Source: Thorsellia kenyensis (GTDB lineage: Bacteria > Pseudomonadota > Gammaproteobacteria > Enterobacterales > Thorselliaceae). Taken from it: a DNA stretch of 64,000 nucleotides. Positions 1 through 8,006 of the stretch are shown piece by piece. The position numbers and the translations under genes are program-made. The stretch is taken from contig NZ_JBHLXE010000027.1 of the NCBI RefSeq assembly GCF_042432445.1, positions 62,001 to 126,000 on the forward strand. The letters run 5' to 3'. The notes beneath the pieces were generated by a model. That model had not been told where the DNA came from, made no database searches, and saw only the letters and a program-made list of their open reading frames with translations. Within the stretch, counting starts at the first letter, position 1, and each line of letters begins with the position of its first letter.

Positions 1-324
1 AAAAAAGCGAAATATTATTTTGAAATAGGAACTTTTAAACAAGATGCGAATTCACAATTTAAACTTGGGTTCATGTATGACAAAGGTGAAGGTGTAGAAA
101 AAAATTATCTGGAAGCTAAAAAGTATTATGAATTAGCTGCTAATCAAGGGAATGTAGATGCTCAATTCTTTCTTGGAGAGTTGTATCATTTTGGAAATGG
201 AGTGGAGGTAGATTTCAATAAAGCTAAGTATTATTACGGATTAGCATGTGATAAGGGATATCAAAATGGTTGTGATTCGTCTGAAAAATTGAACAAAAAA
301 GTTTCTAACATGTCAAAATTATGA
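1..324 (+). CDS. Sel1-repeat protein, 5' end outside window
   Basis: The reading frame is open from the first base, so the gene starts upstream of the window; the first ATG (73) is internal. The protein shows about two and a half Sel1-like (SLR/TPR-type) repeats: alanine-lysine-tyrosine helices followed by glycine turns, as in YYELAANQGNVDAQFFLGEL and the next unit with KAKYYYGLACDKG. Sel1 repeats are protein-binding solenoids. In gammaproteobacteria they occur in signalling adaptors, in envelope proteins, and as immunity or effector partners in toxin clusters. The last 20 residues are lysine- and serine-rich and outside the repeat. Which role applies cannot be told, because the N-terminus (signal peptide or not) is missing. 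It lies at the edge of a gene-poor accessory region. Confidence 0.75.
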   Translation, partial: KKAKYYFEIGTFKQDANSQFKLGFMYDKGEGVEKNYLEAKKYYELAANQGNVDAQFFLGELYHFGNGVEVDFNKAKYYYGLACDKGYQNGCDSSEKLNKKVSNMSKL

Positions 325-921
325 GTACATTTGGATAAAATATTTATACTCAATAGAAATTAAGATGGGGGGTTCGGCATTTCCTACATACTATTGGATC
401 GAAATAAAATCTGCATCGGCAACTAGTAGTGGCTTCAGTATAATTATTTCCAAACAAAAATAATTTATATTAAAAAACTTCTTTTTTTAAGCTAGAAAAT
501 TTTTAAGTAATTAAAACATAGATGTGTTCACCGCGATATTGCAATCACATATAGATTAAAATGTGCTGATGGAATGGTGTTTTGTGAAACCAATCATTAG
601 GAGATTTGTATGCTTTATTTGTGATGATGAAAGGCCTTTCAATATCGGCTACAAGACTGGCGTTAAATCGGCTCCAGCTGCGTTATTTAAGAGATATCGT
701 CGTGAGCGTGGACTTAAAAGGCAATGCTTAACCTGTCAGAATAGACAGAAATTCCAACGTTTAAATACTGATTTTGGAAATTCGGCAAGGTTAAACTAAA
801 AGTCGATATATAGAATTAGGCTAAAATCAGAGTTTTTAGCCTGTAAACAAACACATAAAAAACGCAAGAATAAATTAAACCTTCGTGTCTTGAAATATTA
901 AAACAATCGATCAAAAAACAT
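325..921. other. Gene-poor stretch between Sel1 gene and DUF3592 gene
   Basis: No convincing gene. It contains copy 1 of a diverged repeat (577-739). It also has a short open stretch (511-600) ending in the peptide VFCETNH and a stop. A shortened version of that ending (VFCEVSH, stop) recurs in the second copy near 2065, which suggests gene debris. A 78-codon frame at 563-799 overlaps the repeat but does not look like a real protein. Confidence 0.5.
577..739 (+). repeat. Diverged structured repeat, copy 1
   Basis: About 165 bp alignable by eye with 2065-2230. Shared blocks include gtgttttgtgaa, atgctttat, atcggct, taaatcggct, cgttatttaagagatat and ttaaaaggcaatgct. Two hairpins sit in the less conserved parts. 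Hairpin A (arms 589-596 and 602-609, loop ttagg) has 6 of 8 pairs here. Hairpin B (arms TGAA 628-631 and TTCA 638-641) encloses aggcct. Both are kept in copy 2 although the arm sequences differ. Codon positions do not show protein-type conservation. Identity unknown. Confidence 0.55.
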
Positions 922-1629
922 TTATTGGGTTATATGACTTAAATCCATAGCATATTTTTTAGGATTATTTTTTAAATAATAAACGGTAACTTGATTATTT
1001 TTAATCTTGTCTGATGGATCGATAAAAAGGTTGTCACTGACAAAATTATAGGTCTTAAAATTGATTTTATCTTCCCATTTTGCATAAATACGATAGGGAT
1101 TTTTACCATTTACTTTTAAGTTGTCCATTCTTTTTATTTCAAAAACAGTTGCAATGACGGCAATCCCATCTTGTTTGTATTTCTTTAAGTCTTTAGTTTT
1201 TAATAAAATAAATAATACAATACCAATAATCAGCGATACGACAGTAAAAACCGCAAGGATTATTGTTCCAAACCATAGAGTTAAAAAAGTGTTAATTTCT
1301 GCTTTGTCTGGTGATAGGGGATCATAAAGAACCTCTACATATTCACCAACATAAAATGCAGGGGGATTTGAACCAGTACTTTCAATAAGTAGATGTTCTT
1401 TGTCTTGATTATCTTTGTATTTTACAACAGGGAAATAAACCAAAGAATTCTTTTGTGAGCTTGAGTGATTATTAGATGTTTCTTCTTTCAAAGAAACAAC
1501 CACGCCAGATGTTTTATTGTAGGTGTTGATTTGATTCGAGACATGTAAAACTGAAAAAATTAACCCTATTAAAAGAGCTATCCCTAAAATCAAAAAAATA
1601 TATCTTAGTAACTTATTTGTTTTTATCAT
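922..1629 (-). CDS. DUF3592 family membrane protein
   Basis: 235 residues. A hydrophobic segment at about residues 9-31 and a second at about 117-145 bracket an extracytoplasmic domain. That domain contains VVVSLKEE and YFPVVKYKDNQ, the pattern of DUF3592 proteins, and a matching strand-rich region follows the second helix. The function of the family is not established. Members are common as accessory genes and beside polymorphic toxin loci. The start codon is preceded by aagg about seven bases upstream. It stands alone, with over 1.2 kb of gene-poor DNA upstream and repeat DNA on both sides, which suggests an accessory cassette. An immunity role is possible but only by context. Confidence 0.7.
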   Translation of the reverse strand: MIKTNKLLRYIFLILGIALLIGLIFSVLHVSNQINTYNKTSGVVVSLKEETSNNHSSSQKNSLVYFPVVKYKDNQDKEHLLIESTGSNPPAFYVGEYVEVLYDPLSPDKAEINTFLTLWFGTIILAVFTVVSLIIGIVLFILLKTKDLKKYKQDGIAVIATVFEIKRMDNLKVNGKNPYRIYAKWEDKINFKTYNFVSDNLFIDPSDKIKNNQVTVYYLKNNPKKYAMDLSHITQ

Positions 1630-2064
1630 TTCAAACCTTAAATATAAGAGTTAGTTTTTATTATGAAGAAATGTAATTAAGAAAGGAATAGATGGCTTAT
1701 ATTAGAAATGAGTTAAAGCAATCCTAATTTCAGTAAAAAAAATTCAAAAATAAAAATATCAATGAGTATTATTAAATAAAATTATTCAATTCATAGTGTA
1801 AAAAAATTCATTCTTAAAAAAATGAATCTTATCGATAAATAAGAGTGAATGCAAACTTATTTATTTAGAAGGTTTTTTATAAAATTCACAGGATTAAAAT
1901 CTTATTCAGTCTTTAGCTATGACGACAACTATATATTATAATTTTTCCTTCCATAATATTTTCTTGGGGTTAATTTAGTCTAATAAAAAGAATTTTCAAA
2001 ATATAATGATAACAATAAAATTTACATTACTTGAATTATTCGCAGGATCTTATTGTAATTGATT

Positions 2065-2230
2065 GTGTTTTGTGAAGTTAGCCATTAGGTGGCTAACATG
2101 CTTTATCAAAGATTGTGGTAGGCCCACCAGGATCGGCTGGCAAGATCAAGTACTAAATCGGCTCTAGCTACGTTATTTAAGAGATATAGTGGTGAACGTT
2201 GAGTTTAAAAGGCAATGCTAAAATCGTCAG
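2065..2230 (+). repeat. Diverged structured repeat, copy 2
   Basis: Partner of 577-739. Hairpin A here is perfect: GTTAGCCA (2077-2084), loop ttagg, TGGCTAAC (2090-2097). Hairpin B is TGGT (2116-2119) around aggccc with ACCA (2126-2129). Compared with copy 1, four base pairs of hairpin A and two of hairpin B changed on both sides so that pairing is kept, while the loops ttagg and aggcc are unchanged. The conserved TAG in loop A is in frame with a short peptide ending VFCE..H in both copies. Confidence 0.55.
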
Positions 2231-2394
2231 ATGTGAAGTAATAAGCTGAATGAAAATGAACCATTAGTGAAGTGTCGTTTGTCATAATCGTGATGCAAAA
2301 CTGTGTTCTTATTAATAACGCACTAACAAGCTAAGCGTGACTTGCAATAACGAATTGGTTGGCACACATGCATCGTAACTTGTCAAGTTCCGAC

Positions 2395-2450
2395 AGTAAT
2401 ACTGCTTTATTTCAGTTAGGCATGAAATTATATGTTAAACAATAATTTGG
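2395..2450 (+). repeat. Gene-end remnant shared with 60722-60777
   Basis: 52 of 56 bases are identical to 60722-60777. In both copies the same frame is open and ends at the same stop, encoding SNTALFQ(L/S)GMKLYVKQ. Three of the four differences fall inside codons and one falls after the stop. It is probably the 3' tail of a mobile or toxin-type gene left behind at two loci. The parent family is not recognised. Confidence 0.55.
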
Positions 2451-2831
2451 ACAGAAATTGATTATTAACCAACCATAAGTGCTTTGGAATGAATAATCAT
2501 TTCTATATTACAAATTTTATAACGCTTTAACTATATCAAATTTACTCTCATCGTAGCTATATATATTGAAATTGAACTTACATGAGTAAGTTAGAATATC
2601 ATTAAACTAAGAAAGTCAGCAGTCTGCAAACAACTAACTATGCTAGTCATTTTTTGATACATTATAATTAGTATGATATTATTATTTTACTGGGCTGAAT
2701 TAAAGCTAATAAGCTTCAAATAACCATAGACAATGGATAAAAATTAATTCATTATTCCTCAAGTATCATTGAAATGTTGTTTGTCGACATCTTGATAAAT
2801 TCAAATTTCGTTTAGTAGTAGGATATCAAAA

Positions 2832-3745
2832 ATGATCCCAGCGTTGTTTTCTATTTTTCCCATTTTTTTGTTAATTATTTCAGGTTTCTTATCTAAAAAA
2901 TTTTTCATTAATAATGATGTATTTTGGTCATACATTGACAAATTAGTTTACTACCTGTTTTTCCCAGCATTATTAGTATTAGAAATAAATGCTGCGGTTT
3001 TTTCAAGCGAAGTAATTAAAGGGATTGTAGTAACATCAGTAAGTACAGTTTTAGTGGCTATAGTTTTATTTTTCACTAAACCTTTAATCAAAAGCAATAG
3101 GCTCTTTACCTCGCTATTCCAAGGAAGTATAAGATATAATTCTTATATTTTTCTTGCTTTAAGTGCCTCACTATTTTCTGAAAAAGGCGTCGCAATTGCA
3201 GGTGTTTTTATAGCCTATATGATCGTTATTACAAACGTTATGAGTGTTGTTGTAATGAACTTATATGGAGATAGTGATAATAAAAAAATGCACTTACTCT
3301 CTTTACTTCTATTTTTAAAAATCCTTTAATTTTAGCCGTACTTTTAGGATTTTTTTTGCAACTAGCTGATATAGGTATTAATGGGCCAGTTTATGATTAT
3401 ATGCATTATTTAGGATCAGCGGCGTCACCGTTAAGCCTTATGTCTGTTGGTGCTGGGTTAATTTTAACAATGAACAGGAGCTATTTATTTGCAATAAGTT
3501 ATGCTGTTTGTTTAAAATTAATTTTACTTCCTTTGATTACATTTTGTTTATTGCTTACTTTTGATATTACAGGAACTTATGCCAGCATAGCTTTGTTATA
3601 TAGTTGCGTTCCTTGCGCAGGTAATGCCTACATTTTATCGAGACAAATGGGAGGGGACTCACATGCAATGGCGGCAATTATTACGTGGGGAACTCTGATA
3701 AGTGTTTTATCAATACCTATGATAATGGGTTTTTGGATAGTTTAA
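2832..3745 (+). pseudogene. AEC-family transporter, split by a frameshift
   Basis: Residues 1-150 read in one frame (2832 to about 3284): an N-terminal permease half with MIPALFSIFPIFLLIISGFL and several membrane helices. The second half continues in the -1 frame from about 3284 to 3745, with NALTLFTSIFKNPLILAVLL, then helices ending IPMIMGFWIV. Together they give about 304 residues and about 10 helices, the size and layout of AEC (auxin efflux carrier) proteins, which export or import organic acids such as malate. The shift lies in a run of seven A (3282-3288); one missing base explains it. The first frame otherwise stops at 3327-3329. It may be a pseudogene, a sequencing error in the homopolymer, or a gene rescued by slippage. 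Substrate unknown. Confidence 0.75.
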
Positions 3746-4222
3746 TGTTATTTCATAAACGCGACTCTAAATTGATTTTTTATGTCTCTAGACAAAATTA
3801 ATGGATGTACAATTGTGCTCTAATTTTTTATATTTTTAACTTTAAAAAAGAATCAAAGAATATTAAAAACATCAACTATACTAACATAAAGTACTATTCA
3901 AATTAATTGCCTAGCGCAGCATTAAAATTTTCTAATCTCTGCATTCAAAACTCCTTAAGTTATTAGTGAGTCAATTCTGCAAAACAAACATCTTTAAAAT
4001 CTTTTGTATGGAATATCTTAAGAAGAGTATTTGTTTTCTATAAAAAAGTAATTTTAGCCATTAAATAAACGTGGATTCACCAAACAATAAATAAATCAAT
4101 TCACAAAAATCAGTCTAGGCTGCAGGAGAAGATATTATTCTGATTTTCAGTCAGTTTGAGCTAAGTAATACTAAAACCAGTATCGTCATTTTATTTGACT
4201 ATATAGCTCAGTTGCAATTAAA
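3746..4222. other. Intergenic region between AEC gene and esterase
   Basis: Convergent genes flank this 477-bp A+T-rich stretch. I see no open frame of note, no strong terminator hairpin followed by T residues, and no RNA gene. Confidence 0.4.
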
Positions 4223-5155
4223 TCAATTGGATACATTAAATTTTTTACCAATAAATCTTAAACCATCATCTATGGAAGTACTCCAAAAATCCCATGAATG
4301 ACCGTAGCCATTGTATTTTTGAGACTCAACAACGTAATGGTTGTCTTTGGCCCAAATTACAAAATTCTCGGCATCAACAGGTGCTGTTATTGTATCAGCT
4401 GAACCATAAGAAACATAAAAATGAATAGGCAATGCTGTTTGATCTTTTAACTGAATTTGATCAAATTGGTGCTTGCGTAATCTCTCATCATCGAAAGGAT
4501 TTCCATAGACATCACTCCTATCTTTGGCAAAACTTTCCTTACGAGATACGGGCATAGAGTCCACAGTCCATAATGCAGGTGAGAGCATAACCGCTGAGGC
4601 AAAATATTCTGGAAATAATAAAGCAAAACGCGAAGCACCATATCCACCCATAGATAAACCTGCTATGGCATGCGCTTGTCTATTTTTGATAATTGGGTAG
4701 TTTTTCTGAATATGGGGTATTAGCTCGTTAATAAATGCTGTTTGCATTTGATGCTTATCACCATCTATATAATACGATGTAAATCCATCTGGAAACACAA
4801 CAATACTGGGAGGTAGATCTTTTGCTGCAATTAATCTATCTAATTTTTGGACAATATACCCTTTATTAGGCCAGTCAGTGAAATCACCACCGGCTCCATG
4901 AAGCATATAAATTACAGGATATTCATTTCCAGTAGAAAAATTAGCGGGTAGATAGACTGAATAATTCCAAGGTTTTTTATCGGCTTCATTAACGTATAGT
5001 AGTTTTGAATCAACCGTACCATTAATCAATTCACCCGATGGAATTACTTCAATATATGAACTACCAACATTAGACTGAAGAACATTATCTTTAGAAGCAC
5101 AAGCACCTGATAATAAAATTGATAAGATAAGAACAATTTGCTTTTGTTTAAACAT
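4223..5155 (-). CDS. Putative esterase lipoprotein (esterase D / PF00756 fold)
   Basis: 310 residues. The N-terminus is a lipoprotein signal, with a hydrophobic stretch ending LLSGAC so that Cys19 would be lipidated. The body is an alpha/beta-hydrolase of the putative-esterase (S-formylglutathione hydrolase, enterochelin esterase, antigen 85) group. It has YMLHGAGGDFTDW near residue 84, the nucleophile elbow GLSMGGYGA (serine near 169), and the histidine in GYGHSWDFW near 287. The acidic residue is probably the Asp in YGSADTITAP. It should hydrolyse an ester in the periplasm or at the outer membrane; the substrate is unknown. The start has ggag eight bases upstream. It is monocistronic and convergent with the broken permease gene. 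Confidence 0.8.
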   Translation of the reverse strand: MFKQKQIVLILSILLSGACASKDNVLQSNVGSSYIEVIPSGELINGTVDSKLLYVNEADKKPWNYSVYLPANFSTGNEYPVIYMLHGAGGDFTDWPNKGYIVQKLDRLIAAKDLPPSIVVFPDGFTSYYIDGDKHQMQTAFINELIPHIQKNYPIIKNRQAHAIAGLSMGGYGASRFALLFPEYFASAVMLSPALWTVDSMPVSRKESFAKDRSDVYGNPFDDERLRKHQFDQIQLKDQTALPIHFYVSYGSADTITAPVDAENFVIWAKDNHYVVESQKYNGYGHSWDFWSTSIDDGLRFIGKKFNVSN

Positions 5156-5497
5156 TCAAATTCTCCATAGCTTCTTTTGAAAAAAATGATGAACTTAATA
5201 AAGATATACATAAGGCAAAATATGTAAAAAATAAAGTGTTGGCCAAGTAAAAATAAGATGAGTAAATGAATTATATCATTCACTTTTGATAATGAATTGT
5301 TCTCACTTTAATCTTTTAGCTCAAAAAAAGCAATTCAGTTGATGTATTTTATGTTTTTGATTTTGCCAATTATCAAATCTAGCAAAACTTAACTCTTGAA
5401 AAGAATCTACTGGCATGAAATTCAAATGACTCCATACACTAGTATGCAACTAAATTTGAATAGAACACACCAAAAAACAAATTTAAACAGTATTTAA
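5156..5497. other. Intergenic region upstream of esterase, downstream of hmp
   Basis: 342 bp, A+T-rich. It should hold the esterase promoter. No hairpin terminator for hmp or other feature stands out. Confidence 0.35.
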
Positions 5498-6745
5498 TTA
5501 GCGTAGTGTACCCTTGCTATTATTTTGTAAATCTTCTTTTGGCCCAAAAAACTCAAAGTGTATTTGGTTATTTGGAATACCCCAATCTAAAAGCCCCTTA
5601 AAGAGTGTTGACATAAAAGGCTTAGGTCCACAAAAATAATAATCTGCATCTTTTTCCGTAATAAGAGATTCAATTAATTGCATATTAATTTTTCCAATTG
5701 AACAACTTTGATTAGCATTGAAATCGTTAAGTTTTGGATTACTAAATCGATAGTGAACTCTAAGCTTAGAGTGAATTTTTGATAGTGCTTCTATTTTATG
5801 TTTAAAAGGTTGCACCACTTGATTTTTACACCCATATATTAAAATGATTTCACGCTCAGGCATATTGTCAGTAGCAAAGTTCAAAATACTCAAAATAGGG
5901 GTAATTCCAACGCCTGCAGCTAAGAGAACTAAAGATTTACCATTGTATTCATCAGTATTGAGAAAAAAATCACCACATGGGGGACCAATCTCAAGAATAT
6001 CTTCAACATCAATTTTGTCATGCAATATATTGGAAACAATACCAGCTGGGATTTCTTGATTAAGAGCAACTTCACGCTTAATACTGATCCTGAAGTAATT
6101 CAATCCAGGCTTATCAGATAAGCTGTAATTGCGCATAGTTTTAAAACCATCTGGAGTTGGTACTCTTAGCGTAATATATTGACCAGGAAAATAATGAGGT
6201 AGGGCTTTTTTGTCCTCTGGTTGTAAATAAAATGAGGTAATTAGGCTACTTTCTTTTTCTTTTTTTATAACTTTAAAATTTCTGAATCCATGCCAACCTC
6301 CTGATTTATTGGCATTATTATTATAAATTTGGTTTTCTCGGTTAATTAAAAGTTCAGATAAAAAACAGTATGCTTCTCTCCAAGCATTAAATACCTCATC
6401 CGTTGCGTTATCACCCAAAACTTCTTTTATGGATGCAAGTAAATTTTCACCAACTATTGGATAGTGTTCTGGTTTTATCATTAAAGAAGCATGTTTATTT
6501 GCTATCAAGTCAATTGCGCTATGTAGCACATCTAAATTTTTAATATTTTCAGCATAAGCGGATATTGCATTCGCTAGTGCTCTTTGCTGTGTTCCAATAG
6601 CTTGATTTTTTACATTAAAAAACGCAGAAACATCTGGGTTAGACAAAAACATGCGTTTGTAAAAATGCCTAGTTAAGGTTTCACCATATTGTTGTAGAAT
6701 AGGGGCTGTGGATTTGACCAGTTCAATGCTTTTTTGCGAAATCAT
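5498..6745 (-). CDS. hmp: Flavohemoglobin, nitric oxide dioxygenase
   Basis: 415 residues (E. coli Hmp has 396; the extra length is mostly a linker and tail). Converts nitric oxide and oxygen to nitrate using NADPH, in the cytoplasm. Residues 1-140 are the globin domain, with B10 Tyr29, Gln53 and the proximal haem ligand His85 in NKHASLM. Then comes a ferredoxin-reductase module: FAD-binding RNYSLSD near 209, the NAD(P)-binding GVGITPILSIL near 280, and YYFCGPKPFM near 375. It is divergent from nsrR, and the shared region carries a near-perfect NsrR palindrome directly upstream of its start. Repression by NsrR and induction by nitric oxide are therefore expected. Confidence 0.95.
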   Translation of the reverse strand: MISQKSIELVKSTAPILQQYGETLTRHFYKRMFLSNPDVSAFFNVKNQAIGTQQRALANAISAYAENIKNLDVLHSAIDLIANKHASLMIKPEHYPIVGENLLASIKEVLGDNATDEVFNAWREAYCFLSELLINRENQIYNNNANKSGGWHGFRNFKVIKKEKESSLITSFYLQPEDKKALPHYFPGQYITLRVPTPDGFKTMRNYSLSDKPGLNYFRISIKREVALNQEIPAGIVSNILHDKIDVEDILEIGPPCGDFFLNTDEYNGKSLVLLAAGVGITPILSILNFATDNMPEREIILIYGCKNQVVQPFKHKIEALSKIHSKLRVHYRFSNPKLNDFNANQSCSIGKINMQLIESLITEKDADYYFCGPKPFMSTLFKGLLDWGIPNNQIHFEFFGPKEDLQNNSKGTLR

Positions 6746-6753
6746 GATTATCT

Positions 6754-6788
6754 CCCTTTAATATGCATTAAAAATACATATTAAAGGG
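6754..6788. promoter_or_regulatory. NsrR operator between hmp and nsrR
   Basis: A 35-bp inverted repeat: CCCTTTAATATGCATT, spacer AAA, then AATACATATTAAAGGG; 15 of 16 positions pair. The core AATATGCATT-AAA-AATACATATT fits the known NsrR motif of two ATGCATTT-like half sites. It lies 9-43 bases upstream of hmp and 46-80 bases upstream of nsrR, so it can control both directions. Confidence 0.88.
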
Positions 6789-6833
6789 TTCATTCTAAAA
6801 CTGCAACAAATAATTAGGGATAAAGGACATAAA

Positions 6834-7283
6834 ATGCAAATAACACGATTTACAGATTATGGGTTACGGACTTTGATGTATGTCGCTTCTTGCCCAGAAA
6901 ATATAGCAAGTGTAAAAGAAATATCTGAATATTATGGCATTTCTCGTAATCATCTTGTAAAAGTAGTACATAAGTTATCGAAACTTGGTTTTTTAGAAAC
7001 TATAAAAGGTAAAGGCGGTGGGATCAAAATTGCGGAAAAAACTGATTCGATACGCCTAGGAGATCTTATTAAATTATTAGAGCCTAATATGTATATTGCT
7101 GAATGTTTTAATGAAAATGATAATGGTTGTAAGATCACAAACTCTTGTAAGCTTAAACATTATTTTTTTGAAGCATCACAAAATTTTATCAATACACTTA
7201 ATAAATACACATTAGCCGACACAATACATAATAAAGAATTAATTAAAGTTATTCCTGTCGAGGTATTCTCCTCTAAAGAGTAG
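6834..7283 (+). CDS. nsrR: Nitric oxide-sensing Rrf2-family repressor
   Basis: 149 residues. NsrR binds DNA as a dimer and releases it when its iron-sulfur cluster reacts with nitric oxide. An N-terminal winged helix (residues 1-75) has the Rrf2 recognition helix ISRNHLVKVVHKLSKLGFLE. A loop then carries the three cluster cysteines Cys91, Cys99 and Cys105 in ECFNENDNGCKITNSCKL. Spacing between the first two is wider (seven residues) than I recall for E. coli (four). The start is preceded by aaagga. Divergence from hmp over a matching operator supports the assignment over the related IscR, whose cysteine spacing and context differ. Confidence 0.92.
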   Translation: MQITRFTDYGLRTLMYVASCPENIASVKEISEYYGISRNHLVKVVHKLSKLGFLETIKGKGGGIKIAEKTDSIRLGDLIKLLEPNMYIAECFNENDNGCKITNSCKLKHYFFEASQNFINTLNKYTLADTIHNKELIKVIPVEVFSSKE

Positions 7284-8006
7284 GGAGGATAACCAGCTAG
7301 AGCTTAAATTGTTTATTGATTTGGATATTAAAAGTTACAGTGTAACTAAAAGGGTTCTGTTACGAAGGATTTAAATGATAACATCTATAGAGTTTGATTT
7401 TTTTTATAATGTGTGATTTTTTCCTATAGTGAAATGCATTCATGCGCTGCATAAACTAATCAACTGTTATGGCGAGAAAAAGAGATTTTCGTCGAATATC
7501 TCAAAGATGTTTTTCATCGACGATTAGAAAGCTACTATGCAAATTATTTCATATATTATTCAAGATATTTGCCACGATCTTTTTAATGTCAAGATTCCTT
7601 TAGTTTAAAGGTGCTCATCTATATCGTTTTATCAGCAAAGATTAAATTTGTAGTGATCATCTTTATGTGCCCTTAGTTTTTTAAGATTTAAAAATAGTTT
7701 ATAAAACAATTATATGAGCTATTATATCCATTTAATGAATCTTAAAATAAATACCTCATTTAGCAATTTGCTTTCCATAAATTTAAATCATCGAATTATT
7801 AATTTCTTATTAGAGTTAAGCATAAAGAGATTACATATACATTTTTATTAAAAACTTGTTTATAAATCGAATCAGCTTTTTAAACTTAATTTAAAAGTAA
7901 AATTTAATAATAAAATATATATTTATGCTAGAATAAAATACAAATATGAATTAATAATTAAGCATATCTGGCAAGATAATGGAATAATTCTTGATAAGGC
8001 AATGCC
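7284..8006. other. 0.7-kb intergenic region
   Basis: A+T-rich with no credible gene. One imperfect hairpin pairs tcgtcga near 7490 with tcgacga near 7520. The promoter for the downstream PP2C-like/terC pair is probably in the last 100 bases. No other structure seen. Confidence 0.35.

Larger units (their letters stand above)
1630..2831. other. 1.2-kb gene-poor region with repeat debris
   Basis: Very A+T-rich and without a credible gene. It contains copy 2 of the structured repeat (2065-2230) and a 56-bp segment (2395-2450) shared with 60722-60777. The latter reads as the last 17 codons of a lost gene (SNTALFQLGMKLYVKQ, stop). Between about 2280 and 2394 the frame upstream of that remnant does not extend into a long open frame. 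The stretch looks like a graveyard of accessory genes. Confidence 0.5.

Noticed and set aside
563..799. 78-codon open frame in the repeat region
   Set aside because: It lies over a repeat whose second copy has stops in the same frame, and differences fall mostly at first and second codon positions; composition is not protein-like.
2077..2097. Hairpin GTTAGCC...GGCTAAC as an integron attC site
   Set aside because: The loop is only five bases and the arm order is that of a simple hairpin; attC sites need separated R/L boxes with the opposite box order, and no integrase or cassette array is present.
4447..4647. Antisense open frames within real genes (for example inside the esterase, sap, aspS, dld and glr genes)
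   Set aside because: They mirror conserved coding genes on the other frame, lack ribosome sites and show no recognisable protein pattern.
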